Made by a program: the position numbers and the translations under genes. A stretch of DNA of 64,000 bases from Paenibacillus sp. NAIST15-1. Lineage in GTDB: Bacteria > Bacillota > Bacilli > Paenibacillales > Paenibacillaceae. Shown here in pieces: positions 52,415-60,726 of this stretch. Numbering within the stretch: the first letter of the stretch is position 1; each line of letters begins with the position of its first letter. The notes beneath the pieces were generated by a model, which made no database searches, had not been told where the DNA came from, and saw only the letters and a list, made by a program, of their open reading frames with translations. Where the stretch lies: contig NZ_BBYF01000011.1 of NCBI RefSeq assembly GCF_001894745.1, positions 62,001 through 126,000 on the forward strand, written 5' to 3'.

Positions 52415-52999
52415 ATGACAAGTCAGAAAAAAGAAAAATATTCCCAAATTCTCGAAGCAGCGGTCAAAGTCTTTGCAGAACACGGGTTTCACCGCTCGCA
52501 AGTTTCCAAAATTGCAAAAGCAGCCGGAGTTGCTGACGGCACGATCTATCTATACTTCAAACGAAAGGAGGATATCCTGATTTCCTTGTTTCAAGAGAAG
52601 CTTGGGGAGCTTATCGCTAAGTTTCATGCAAGCCTCGAAGAAACGACCGGGGCCAAGGAAGCATTGCGTAATGTATGCAAAATCCATTTTTCCGAGTTTG
52701 AGAGCAATCCGGATTTGGCGTTCGTCACGCAAATCGAGCTGAGACAAAGCTCCCTTGAGCTTCGCAAGGAAATCGGAAAAATTATAAAACCCTATATTGT
52801 ACTGATTGAACGAATCTTATTGCAGGGCATTGAAGAAAAGGTATTCCGTGACGATATTGACGTCAAGCTTACCCGTCTACTCATATTCGGTTCTATGGAT
52901 GAAGTCGTGACGTCGTGGCTCATTTCCGGGCAGAAGTATTCTCTGGTTGGACAGCTGGATGGCACGATCACTTTTTTCCTAAAGGGACTCGAGCCTTAG
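52415..52999 (+). CDS. fadR: TetR-family fatty-acid degradation repressor FadR
   Basis: A 194-residue TetR regulator. The N-terminal DNA-binding domain reads AAVKVFAEHGFHRSQVSKIAK, then GVADGTIYLYFKRKEDILISLFQ; the C-terminal domain has FVTQIELRQSSLELRKEI and IFGSMDEVVTSWL, as in Bacillus FadR. It is released from DNA by long-chain acyl-CoA. A perfect-type operator lies before the gene, indicating autoregulation and control of fadF and the operon behind it. Confidence 0.9.
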   Translation: MTSQKKEKYSQILEAAVKVFAEHGFHRSQVSKIAKAAGVADGTIYLYFKRKEDILISLFQEKLGELIAKFHASLEETTGAKEALRNVCKIHFSEFESNPDLAFVTQIELRQSSLELRKEIGKIIKPYIVLIERILLQGIEEKVFRDDIDVKLTRLLIFGSMDEVVTSWLISGQKYSLVGQLDGTITFFLKGLEP

Positions 53000-53267
53000 C
53001 TCTCCCCTTCTAATTTCCCGATTACACCCTGTTCTTAAGGTCAGATCCTTATTTATTCTTGTTCTACCAAGACCCATCTTGGATATATGATCATGTCTCA
53101 TCTTGGATTCACTATCACGTTATCGCCATATAGGAAATGGATACCGACGTTGTAATACCCCTTCTCAGAGCTGTACTCCTACCCAATCTCCTGCATGGCA
53201 GTCCACTTGTTCTGCAAGTCCGCTTTAGATATTTTGAAACTAAATAAAGCGAAAGGGGCAATGAACG

Positions 53268-54026
53268 ATGAATATCATCGTATTAGTCAAGCAGACATTC
53301 GATACGGAGGAAAAGATCATCACCGAAGGAGGCAAAATTGCAGAAGACGGAGTCAAATTCGTCCTTAATCCTTATGATGAGTATGCAGTTGAGCAAGCGA
53401 TTCGCATTCGCGATGACCAAGGCGGCAAGGTTATCGTCGTCTCCGCAGGACCCGAGCGTACATCTGAGGCGCTGCGAACAGCACTTGCCATGGGCGCTGA
53501 CGAAGCCGTGCTGCTCAACGATGAGCGAATCGGCAGCGATGAGCATGCCGTTGCGCATGCCTTGCACGCATTTGTCGGAACAGAATCTTACGATCTTATT
53601 CTTGGCGGCAACTTCTCGGTCGACAACGGTTCCGGCCAAGTGGCCGTTAGACTTGCGAAGCTGCTTGGCATTCCGCATGTATCGTCGATTACGAAGCTTG
53701 AAATCGCGGATGGCCGTGCCGTCTGCTCCCGGGATGCCGAAGGAGACACAGAAGTAGTAGAGGTGCCTCTTCCAGCCCTATTCACCGCCCAGCAAGGTTT
53801 GAATGATCCGCGCTATCCTTCGCTGCAAGGAATTATGAAGGCGAAGAAGAAGCCTTTCCGTGAGCTTACGCTCGACGACTTCGGTGTAACGGTTGACGCA
53901 CGTACAGCTCAAGCGGAGCTATTCCTGCCTCCGCAGCGCCAAGCCGGCAAGCTGCTCGCCGGGGAACCAGCCGCTCAAGTCCAAGAGTTGTTCCGACTGC
54001 TGCGGACGGAAGCTAAGGTCGTATAG
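53268..54026 (+). CDS. etfB: electron transfer flavoprotein beta subunit
   Basis: A 252-residue EtfB, which binds AMP and forms a soluble heterodimer with EtfA. Family motifs: VKQTFDTEEKI, DEYAVEQAIRIRD, ALAMGADEAVLL, LILGGNFSVDNGSGQVAVRLA and NDPRYPSLQGIMKAKKKP. The ribosome site is GAAAGGGG. A 267-base gap after fadR contains no gene that I can support, so etfBA may have their own promoter. Confidence 0.93.
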   Translation: MNIIVLVKQTFDTEEKIITEGGKIAEDGVKFVLNPYDEYAVEQAIRIRDDQGGKVIVVSAGPERTSEALRTALAMGADEAVLLNDERIGSDEHAVAHALHAFVGTESYDLILGGNFSVDNGSGQVAVRLAKLLGIPHVSSITKLEIADGRAVCSRDAEGDTEVVEVPLPALFTAQQGLNDPRYPSLQGIMKAKKKPFRELTLDDFGVTVDARTAQAELFLPPQRQAGKLLAGEPAAQVQELFRLLRTEAKVV

Positions 54027-54082
54027 TTCTGCATCGAATGCAACGAATCCGGTAAGTTCATATTCCAAGGAGGCGTATTGAT

Positions 54083-55063
54083 ATGTCCAGAACGATTCTT
54101 GTCGTAGCCGAAGCGAAGGGTGGAAGTCTTCGCCAAGTGTCCTATGAAGCGATTGGGGCAGCCCGCACAGCCGCAGGCAATGGAGGCACTGTAGCCGCTG
54201 TGATCATCGGTGCGGATGCAACCCGCTATTCCAGCGACTTGGCGGCCTACGGCGTCGATCATATTTATACTGTGGAGCATACTGCACTCATTCATTATCA
54301 TCCGGAGGCTTATTTTGCCGCGCTGCAAGCCGTTGTGCAAGCAGCCAACCCGGATGGCGTATTTTTCGGCCATACTGCTTGGGGCAAAGACTTGGCACCG
54401 CAGTTGGCTGCTTCCCTGCATAGCGGCCAAATTTCCGATATCATCGCAATTGAAGTGGACAGCAGCGGCGAGGTATTATTCACGCGCCCGATCTATGCAG
54501 GCAAGGCCATGGAGAAGAAGAAGTTCCTTGCTGCACCATGGATCGTAACCATACGCCCGAACAACATTCAGCCTCCGGCAGCAGAAGCTGGCCGAACAGT
54601 GCCTGTAACGGCTATTGCTTACCCTGAACCGCCGCTATCCGCTGTTATTCGCGAGGTCGTGCAAAATACGGTTGGCAAAATGGATTTGAGTGAAGCGAAA
54701 ATCATTATATCTGGAGGACGAGGCGTCCGCAGCGCCGAGGGATTCAAACCGCTTGAGGAGCTCGCCTCTCTACTTGGCGGTGCTGTTGGCGCTTCCCGCG
54801 GTGCCTGCGATGCGGGTTATTGCGACTACGCCCTGCAAATCGGACAGACGGGCAAGGTCGTCACGCCGGAGCTGTATATTGCCTGCGGCATTAGCGGCGC
54901 CATTCAGCATCTGGCGGGAATGAGCCAATCGCGCGTCATTATCGCGATCAACAAAGATCCGGAAGCGCCAATCTTCCAGATTGCCGATTACGGCATCGTG
55001 GGCGACCTGTTCGAAATCGTGCCGCTCCTGACTGAGCAGTTCAAGCAGGCGCTGCAAGCATAG
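54083..55063 (+). CDS. etfA: electron transfer flavoprotein alpha subunit
   Basis: A 326-residue EtfA, carrying the FAD. The N-terminal domain is the variable nucleotide-like fold; the C-terminal FAD-binding domain has IISGGRGVRSAEGFKPLEELA, GAVGASRGACDAGY, GQTGKVVTPELYIACGISGAIQHLAGM and AINKDPEAPIFQIADYGIVGD. The start follows AAGGAGG. It takes electrons from FadE and hands them to FadF. Confidence 0.94.
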   Translation: MSRTILVVAEAKGGSLRQVSYEAIGAARTAAGNGGTVAAVIIGADATRYSSDLAAYGVDHIYTVEHTALIHYHPEAYFAALQAVVQAANPDGVFFGHTAWGKDLAPQLAASLHSGQISDIIAIEVDSSGEVLFTRPIYAGKAMEKKKFLAAPWIVTIRPNNIQPPAAEAGRTVPVTAIAYPEPPLSAVIREVVQNTVGKMDLSEAKIIISGGRGVRSAEGFKPLEELASLLGGAVGASRGACDAGYCDYALQIGQTGKVVTPELYIACGISGAIQHLAGMSQSRVIIAINKDPEAPIFQIADYGIVGDLFEIVPLLTEQFKQALQA

Positions 55064-55080
55064 CATAAAAACGGTAAGGC

Positions 55081-55124
55081 AGGGCATTCCGGTTGCTTAA
55101 GACGATCGGGGTGCTCTTTTTTTT
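55081..55124 (+). terminator. terminator of etfBA
   Basis: AGGGCA.CCG pairs with CGG..TGCTCT (one-base mispair allowed), followed by eight T residues. Confidence 0.7.
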
Positions 55125-55250
55125 GCAAAATGCCCAATTCACCCCCGGGCTCCCAGTTTCGTAGGATTGTTCAGTTATTTCAACATTAACTGCCTATAGG
55201 AACCGTCTACAAACGTCCATCACTGTATGCGAAGACGCAGCCAAATACAA

Positions 55251-55286
55251 AGAAGCCCCCATACCTCTCGGCATGTAGGGCTTCTA
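55251..55286 (-). terminator. terminator of the 107-residue hypothetical gene
   Basis: AGAAGCCC / GGGCTTCT stem with an inner ACAT/TATG pairing and TTTG after it on the minus strand. Confidence 0.65.
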
Positions 55287-55294
55287 CTGAACAA

Positions 55295-55618
55295 TTATTT
55301 GCGATTTGGATCTCCGAAAAACATTTCATGCGCTAATGCAGTCTGAATACGTGATTCATCCTCATTCAGCTTGCGTATTAACTCCATCTCCACCTCGGTT
55401 ACTTCATCCCCTTGGAAATTGATTTCCGCGATCGAAGCAACAATCTTTACGATAGCTACGGCCACATTATCTGGTGTATAGGCAATCACCTTCTGCCCTG
55501 TCGGAAACACTCGAAAGCCCTGCTTGGTCATTTTGCCCCGTCCATATTCCAGCAGCTCATACAGCTCCTGCTCCGTCTTAAATTTGCATACTGAATTAAA
55601 CTCTGTCTGAAATCCCAT
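55295..55618 (-). CDS. hypothetical cytosolic protein, 107 residues
   Basis: The protein starts after AAAGGAG and has a mixed alpha/beta composition without signal or membrane segments. It has the stretch GKMTKQGFRVFPTGQKVIAY followed by a helical C-terminus. I do not recognise a family. Its start overlaps by 23 bases the possible small gene upstream. It converges with etfA and is next to the duplicated block. Confidence 0.6.
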   Translation of the reverse strand: MGFQTEFNSVCKFKTEQELYELLEYGRGKMTKQGFRVFPTGQKVIAYTPDNVAVAIVKIVASIAEINFQGDEVTEVEMELIRKLNEDESRIQTALAHEMFFGDPNRK

Positions 55619-55781
55619 GATCTCCGCTCCTTTGCCTGTAAAAAGTGTAACTATATTGAATCACGGCAAGGTGGAGACTGGCAACCGCCTTCTGACTCTC
55701 AACATGATAGGCAATCACGCTCTCGGAAGAGATGATGTCACAAATGAGCGAGTTGATATTGTTATATTTATACACCTTCAT
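55596..55781 (-). CDS. possible small hypothetical protein, 61 residues
   Basis: The frame starts ten bases after AAGGGG and reads MKVYKYNNINSLICDIIS..., overlapping the next gene by 23 bases. The first 17 codons are repeated in the copy at 57831-57879, but there the frame soon stops, as expected if only the block edge was duplicated. Coding status is uncertain. Confidence 0.35.
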   Translation of the reverse strand: MKVYKYNNINSLICDIISSESVIAYHVESQKAVASLHLAVIQYSYTFYRQRSGDHGISDRV

Positions 55782-55965
55782 TTCTGATTTTCCCCTTAAA
55801 TTATATTCAGAATCTATTAAGTGGAATCTTATTTATTCAATGTTAGCATGGAAATGGAGCTCATATATTTATACATAGGAGGAAGTAAAATGAGTGTCAA
55901 AAAAGCAATTTTAGCATCCCTGATCGTATCTAGTATGTTGGCCACTGTAGTTGGCCCGGTTCCTG
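55729..55965. repeat. direct repeat copy 1: upstream region and signal-peptide coding start
   Basis: This segment is nearly identical to 57826-58062 (offset 2097). It covers a 5' leader of about 160 bases and the first 20-25 codons of the secreted-protein genes. Homology fades near codon 20, where gene 1 switches to the sequence of gene 3. Confidence 0.85.
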
Positions 55966-56963
55966 TCGAAGCCGCAGCTGCACAAGAGCAGAAGCAACCG
56001 GAGAAGGTGAAGGTTCAGATCGATAAGAAGATGGCCGACAAGCTTAAAAAGGCAATGAAGGAATTGGCAGGCAAAGAGGTCAAGATGCAGGATGTTGGCG
56101 AGAGCTACTCCGGTTCGGTTGGGAGTGCAACAATCCGATCTGTGGATGACAAATATTCAATTGACTTTAATCCGAAAACAGGTGGAATATGGTGGGGCTT
56201 TACAAAAATCTCGATCGATGAAGTCAGTAAAGAGGATCAGAATAAAGTCCTTCAAAGATTAAAAGAGTTGTATCCAAACAAAACCTATGTGCTGAGTAAT
56301 GAAGTAAAAATGCAACGACGATATGATGACAAGCAGGCTAAATTTGTAGATACGAACTATGTTTTCACAGAGGAAGACTTTTATATCTCGCTATATAAAC
56401 CAAGCGCTGGGTCTAAAGCAAAAGATCAACTCAATGGGTTCTCGATTAAAGTTGATGCCAAAGAACTTGATCCAAAATGGACAAAAGCAGCAGCAGAATT
56501 AGTGAAAACAGCGTTCAATCACGAATTGAAAGAAGTGACGGAGGCAACACTCAGACATGGTAATTTTGACTATGAAAAAGTGCTTGCCATACCGATGTGG
56601 GTATTGCAAGGAGACGGTGTTTACATTCAAATTGATACAAAGTCGGGAAAGGCGATAGAAGTCATTCACAAATCACGTCTTAAGGAAAAGGTAACGACCG
56701 ACAAGGAGATTACGGCAAAAGTTGCAAAAGAAGTGATTGCTCCACTGGCCCAAAAGGTGCTGGGTGTCGATATTAGCGGATGTGAAGTGGAGTGGGATAA
56801 CAGACTGAAAGAGTACCGCTTCCACAATGACTATACGGACAAAAAGGACGGAAAGGTTGTCGCAACGAAGCTGAGAGCTGCATTGGATGCTGACAAAAAC
56901 GCAGTGTATCTGGTGGGTGGAACAAACGCGATACACGGTTCGATGGAGACGATGGAGAAGTAG
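55890..56963 (+). CDS. large secreted protein of unknown function, gene 1 (hybrid)
   Basis: A 357-residue protein started at the ATG at 55890 after TAGGAGG. A signal peptide (KKAILASLIVSSMLA, cleavage after VEA) is followed by KADKLKKAMKELAGKEVKMQ-type sequence. The rest has two parts: one with DFNPKTGGIWWGFTKIS and LKELYPNKTYVLSNEV, and a C-terminal one with VLGVDISGCEVEWDNRLKEYRF, suggestive of PepSY/YcdB-like repeats; I am not certain of that family. Leader and signal match gene 2, while the rest is almost identical to gene 3, so it looks like a recombinant. Confidence 0.75.
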   Translation: MSVKKAILASLIVSSMLATVVGPVPVEAAAAQEQKQPEKVKVQIDKKMADKLKKAMKELAGKEVKMQDVGESYSGSVGSATIRSVDDKYSIDFNPKTGGIWWGFTKISIDEVSKEDQNKVLQRLKELYPNKTYVLSNEVKMQRRYDDKQAKFVDTNYVFTEEDFYISLYKPSAGSKAKDQLNGFSIKVDAKELDPKWTKAAAELVKTAFNHELKEVTEATLRHGNFDYEKVLAIPMWVLQGDGVYIQIDTKSGKAIEVIHKSRLKEKVTTDKEITAKVAKEVIAPLAQKVLGVDISGCEVEWDNRLKEYRFHNDYTDKKDGKVVATKLRAALDADKNAVYLVGGTNAIHGSMETMEK

Positions 56964-57003
56964 ACGCTACAACCTTTTTACCTTACACCGTAACGAGACG
57001 GTA

Positions 57004-57037
57004 CGAGCCTGTGGATGCACATCCACAGGCTCGTTCG
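57004..57037 (+). terminator. terminator of gene 1
   Basis: CGAGCCTGTGGAT / ATCCACAGGCTCG, 13 bp with a 4-base loop, followed by TTCGTTT. The same hairpin follows gene 3. Confidence 0.75.
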
Positions 57038-57038
57038 T

Positions 57039-57711
57039 TTACGGTATTACAAGGATCGCCTGCAATTCGCGCTGCATCTGGTCAGGCGCATCACGAACCG
57101 TAGTTTTTTCATCAAGCATATCAGCCATATAGGTTTGAGAAAACTGATCCATCTTGATTAGAACCGGATCTGGAAGTCCTCTTAATGTATTGATCATATT
57201 GTTGTTAATCTTGTCCAATTTATAAAACACTTCCACCCTACTATCCTCATTGCTCGCAGGCTTTCTTGCTGGCAGCTCGCCCGGGTTAATTTGTGGTTAA
57301 TACGTTCTCGAAAACATGCTCCCAGCCATGCGCGTTCAGCGCGAACTGCTTATTTCTCGCATGATAGAAGGACAATCCGCTTCCCTCTCCAATGTGAAGT
57401 GCCATCATATAAGGATTTTCTGAATATTTCGTGTAGAGCCCATATTGCTTGTTCTCATGTTAGAATTGTTTCCATCTCTCTTTATCCAACTATTCAATGA
57501 TTGCTACCTCTGGTTCTCACTTAAATAAATGTAATGATCCATAGAAACCGCAATTATATCTGGCTGCTCCTTCTGAATTGCCTTCTCCAAAGATTGGTAA
57601 TAATTACACTAACACTTTAAGTGTTACTTCTTGCTCATTTTCCTTTTTATTATTGGTACATCCTACTATTAATAGTAAGAACGATAGTATCACGATATAA
57701 ATTTTCTTCAT
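57039..57711 (-). pseudogene. decayed copy of the solute-binding lipoprotein gene at 60.7 kb
   Basis: The ribosome site, signal-peptide region and last 60 codons are preserved (MEVFYKLDKINNNMINTLRG at the 3' end), but at least three internal deletions remove roughly 360, 180 and 110 bases relative to 60727-62058, and the frame is broken. Remaining blocks are in the same order and mostly identical. It is a non-functional remnant in repeat copy 1. Confidence 0.85.
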
Positions 57712-57825
57712 CGTCATCCTCCTTTTTAAACTAGCAAGATCATTCGTATTATCACGGGGATAGAGATCAAGCTGAAAAATATCGGAACAGTCCGCAGCTC
57801 AACACCCTTCTATGAAAAAATAATA

Positions 57826-58062
57826 GAGATGATGTCACAAATAAGCGGATTGATATTGTTATATTTATACACCTTCATTTCTGATTTTTTCCTTAAATTA
57901 TATTCAGAATCTTTTAAGTAGAATCTTATTTATTCAATGTTAGCATGGAAATGGAGCTCATATATTTATACATAGGAGGAAGTAAAATGAGTGTCAAAAA
58001 AGCAATTTTAGCATCCCTGATCGTATCTAGTATGTTGGCCACATTGGCCGGCCCAATTCCTG
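57826..58062. repeat. direct repeat copy 2: leader and signal-peptide region of gene 2
   Basis: Counterpart of 55729-55965. The 57712-57825 stretch between the pseudogene and this copy shows no gene. Confidence 0.85.
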
Positions 58063-58973
58063 CCGGAGCGGAGGCAGCGCAAGAGAATCAGCAAGAGCAG
58101 CAATCCGATAATAAGAAGGTTCCCATCGATAAGAAGTTGGCTCCCAAGCTGCAAAAAGCGGTAAATCAATATGCGGGGAAAGAGGTTAAGCTTAAGGATA
58201 CCGGTGAACATATCAATAACAATGAGACTTTGGTCACGGTTCAATCTGCAGATGGAAATTACGGTGTTGGCTTTGATCCCAAAAGCGGAAAAATATGGTT
58301 TGTTTCCAACAAGACGACAATCGACAAAGTCGACAAAAAATTTCAAGACGAAGCTTTAAAAGAGTTAAAGAACGCCTATTCAAAGAAGAAATACGTATTT
58401 AACAAAGACGTTACACAGTCACGATCCTACGATAATAGCAAGGGCAAATTTGGAGATTATATGTTTTATGAGTTTTCCGGGAAGGATTTTAAAGTTTCAG
58501 TAAATGCTAATATTTCAGAAGGTTATGCCCTGTCCGTTGTGACAATCGATATTGACAAAAAAGAACTTGATCCGAAATTGCTGAAATCGGCAACGGAAGC
58601 GATCAAAACGGCGTTCGATCATCAATTCGACGTGACGAAGGCGCAGATTGAGCATTATACGTGGGTGCTTAAGGACGACAAAGTGACGGTTTACATGGAG
58701 AAAGGGAAAGCAATCAGCCTGATCAATGAACAAGGCAATCAGGTCACGACGAACAAAGAGATGACAGAAAAAGAAGCCAAAGAAGCGGTCGCCCCGCTCG
58801 CAAAGAAATTATTCAATATCGACATTACGGGATATGAAGTGAAATGGGACAGCTTATTTAAAGATTACCGCTTCATCGAAAAAAATGATGTTACGGCGGT
58901 GAGAGCGGCATTGGATGCCGAGAAAAACGTCGTGTATATAAAGTCCGGGAGCAGAGCGGCCGCAGGGAATTAA
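57987..58973 (+). CDS. large secreted protein of unknown function, gene 2
   Basis: A 328-residue secreted protein from the ATG at 57987 after TAGGAGG. It has the same signal peptide as gene 1, then a Gln-rich spacer (QENQQEQQSDNKK) and the shared PKLQKAVNQYAGKEVKLK element. The body has the same layout as genes 1 and 3 (VGFDPKSGKIWFVSNKTTID, ELKNAYSKKKYVFN, FNIDITGYEVKWDSLFKDYRF), but only moderate identity and no cysteine in the GYEV segment. It is followed after 30 bases by gene 3. Function unknown. Confidence 0.75.
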   Translation: MSVKKAILASLIVSSMLATLAGPIPAGAEAAQENQQEQQSDNKKVPIDKKLAPKLQKAVNQYAGKEVKLKDTGEHINNNETLVTVQSADGNYGVGFDPKSGKIWFVSNKTTIDKVDKKFQDEALKELKNAYSKKKYVFNKDVTQSRSYDNSKGKFGDYMFYEFSGKDFKVSVNANISEGYALSVVTIDIDKKELDPKLLKSATEAIKTAFDHQFDVTKAQIEHYTWVLKDDKVTVYMEKGKAISLINEQGNQVTTNKEMTEKEAKEAVAPLAKKLFNIDITGYEVKWDSLFKDYRFIEKNDVTAVRAALDAEKNVVYIKSGSRAAAGN

Positions 58974-59003
58974 AAACACAAACAGATGCATAGGAGGATG
59001 ATC

Positions 59004-60077
59004 TTGTTTATGAAAAAAGCTATCATCGCAACATTGGTCGTATCCGGCATGCTAGCCTCATTGGGAGGACCGATTCTTGTCGAAGCTGCGGCTGCACAAG
59101 AGCAGAAGCAACCGGAGAAGGTGAAGGTTCAGATCGACAAGAAGATGGCCGACAAGCTGAAAAAAGCAATGAAGGAATTGGCAGGCAAAGAGGTCAAGAT
59201 GCAGGATGTTGGCGAGAGCTACTCCGGTTCGGGTGGGAGTGCAACAATCCGATCTGTGGATGACAAATATTCAATTGACTTTAATCCGAAAACAGGTGAA
59301 ATAGGGTGGGGCTTTGCAAAAATCTCGATCGATGAAGTCAGTAAAGAGGATCGGAATATAGTCCTTAAAAGATTAAAAGAGTTGTATCCAAACAAAACCT
59401 ATGTGCTGAGTAATGAAGTGGAAATGCGTCGACGATATGACGACAAACAGGGTAAATTTGTAGATACGAACTATTTTTTCAAAGAGGAAGACTTCTATAT
59501 CTCGCTCTATAAACCAGGTGCCGGGTCTAAAGCAAAAGATCAACTCAATGGGTTCTCGATTAAAGTTGATGCCAAAGAACTTGATCCAAAATGGACAAAA
59601 GCAGCAGCAGAATTAGTGAAAACAGCGTTCAATCACGAATTGAAAGAAGTGACGGAGGCAACACTCAGACATGGTAATTTTGACTATGAAAAAGTGCTTG
59701 CCATACCGATGTGGATATTGCAAGGTGACGGTGTTTACGTTGAAATAGACACAAAGTCGGGAAAGGCGATAGAAGTCATTCACAAATCGCGGCTAAAGGA
59801 AAAAGTAACGACCGACAAAGAGATTACGGCCAAAGTTGCAAAAGAAGTGATTGCTCCACTGGCCCAAAAGGTGCTGGGTGTCGATATTAGCGGATGTGAA
59901 GTGGAGTGGGATAACAGACTGAAAGAGTACCGCTTCCACAATGACTATACGGACAAAAAGGATGGAAAGGTAGTCGCAACGAAGCTGAGAGCTGCATTGG
60001 ATGCTGACAAAAACGCAGTGTATCTAGTGGGTGGAACAAACGCGATACACGGTTCGAGGGAGACGATAGTGAAGTAG
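59004..60077 (+). CDS. large secreted protein of unknown function, gene 3
   Basis: A 357-residue protein if started at the TTG at 59004, six bases after AGGAGG; this gives exactly the length of gene 1. An ATG at 59010 is the alternative. Signal peptide: KKAIIATLVVSGMLASLGG. From the mature N-terminus onward it is nearly identical to gene 1, differing at scattered positions (for example EMRRRYDD versus KMQRRYDD). The lone cysteine in DISGCEVEWD may form a dimer link or be buried. It probably shares a transcript with gene 2. Confidence 0.75.
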   Translation: MFMKKAIIATLVVSGMLASLGGPILVEAAAAQEQKQPEKVKVQIDKKMADKLKKAMKELAGKEVKMQDVGESYSGSGGSATIRSVDDKYSIDFNPKTGEIGWGFAKISIDEVSKEDRNIVLKRLKELYPNKTYVLSNEVEMRRRYDDKQGKFVDTNYFFKEEDFYISLYKPGAGSKAKDQLNGFSIKVDAKELDPKWTKAAAELVKTAFNHELKEVTEATLRHGNFDYEKVLAIPMWILQGDGVYVEIDTKSGKAIEVIHKSRLKEKVTTDKEITAKVAKEVIAPLAQKVLGVDISGCEVEWDNRLKEYRFHNDYTDKKDGKVVATKLRAALDADKNAVYLVGGTNAIHGSRETIVK

Positions 60078-60117
60078 AGGTTACAGCTTTTCCACCTTAC
60101 ACAGTAACGAGACGGTA

Positions 60118-60152
60118 CGAGCCTGTGGATACACATCCACAGGCTCGTTACG
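60118..60152 (+). terminator. terminator of genes 2-3
   Basis: Same 13-bp hairpin as after gene 1, followed by TTACGTTTTC. The stretch from here to 60273 shows no gene. Confidence 0.75.
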
Positions 60153-60273
60153 TTTTCGATAAGTATGAAGGTTCTATCCCCCCTCATGGAGCTTCTCGCA
60201 AGAGAAGGGGTTGATTGTGCCGGAGGATATCTTCCCGAAGGCCGACGTTTGTTGAACCGTGAAGCAGCTCTCT

Positions 60274-60726
60274 TTACTTCGCTCGTTCATACCACACGCG
60301 CAAGTGATGAACCGCTGCTCCTGCGAAGGAGGAATGGCTTGCACCGAGCTCCTTCACATCGCGCAGATGATCCTCGAAATAGTCCAGCGACTTGCCGTGG
60401 AAGGACAAGTAGCCTCCTTCATTGGTCTTGCCCAGTTCAAGACCAATGACAATCGGCTTGCCAAGCTCGTCCGCCTGCGAGAGCAGCTTCTTGGACGATT
60501 CATAGATCGAATCCGAGTTGTCCCGATATGCCATAATTGTCAAGGAGTCGAATTGCTCCAGCATCCAGCTGCTCACCTTGCCGTTCCCAGTCGGCATATT
60601 CAGGCGCGGCAGCCAGAAGGGAACATCCGCAGCCATGTATAGGCCTGCCTCCCGCCCTTCCTCCAGCCAGCTCTCCATGTTGTCAACCCAGCTGTGGACG
60701 AGGCTCGCTTCATTCTGCGATCTTCT
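60274..60726 (-). pseudogene. C-terminal fragment of a TIM-barrel, glycoside-hydrolase-like protein
   Basis: An open frame of about 150 residues directly continues in frame after the stop of the solute-binding gene, with no ribosome site or good start. It reads ADVPFWLPRL, MLEQFDSLTIMAYRD and LGKPIVIGLELGKTNEGGYLSF, the barrel strands and loops of a putative glycosidase family common in Paenibacillus, as I recall it. The N-terminal half is missing, so it is probably a remnant. It is absent from repeat copy 1. Confidence 0.55.

Noticed and set aside
53040-53120. Repeated CATCTTGGAT words before etfB
   Set aside because: Two short imperfect copies only, without symmetry or a known binding pattern.
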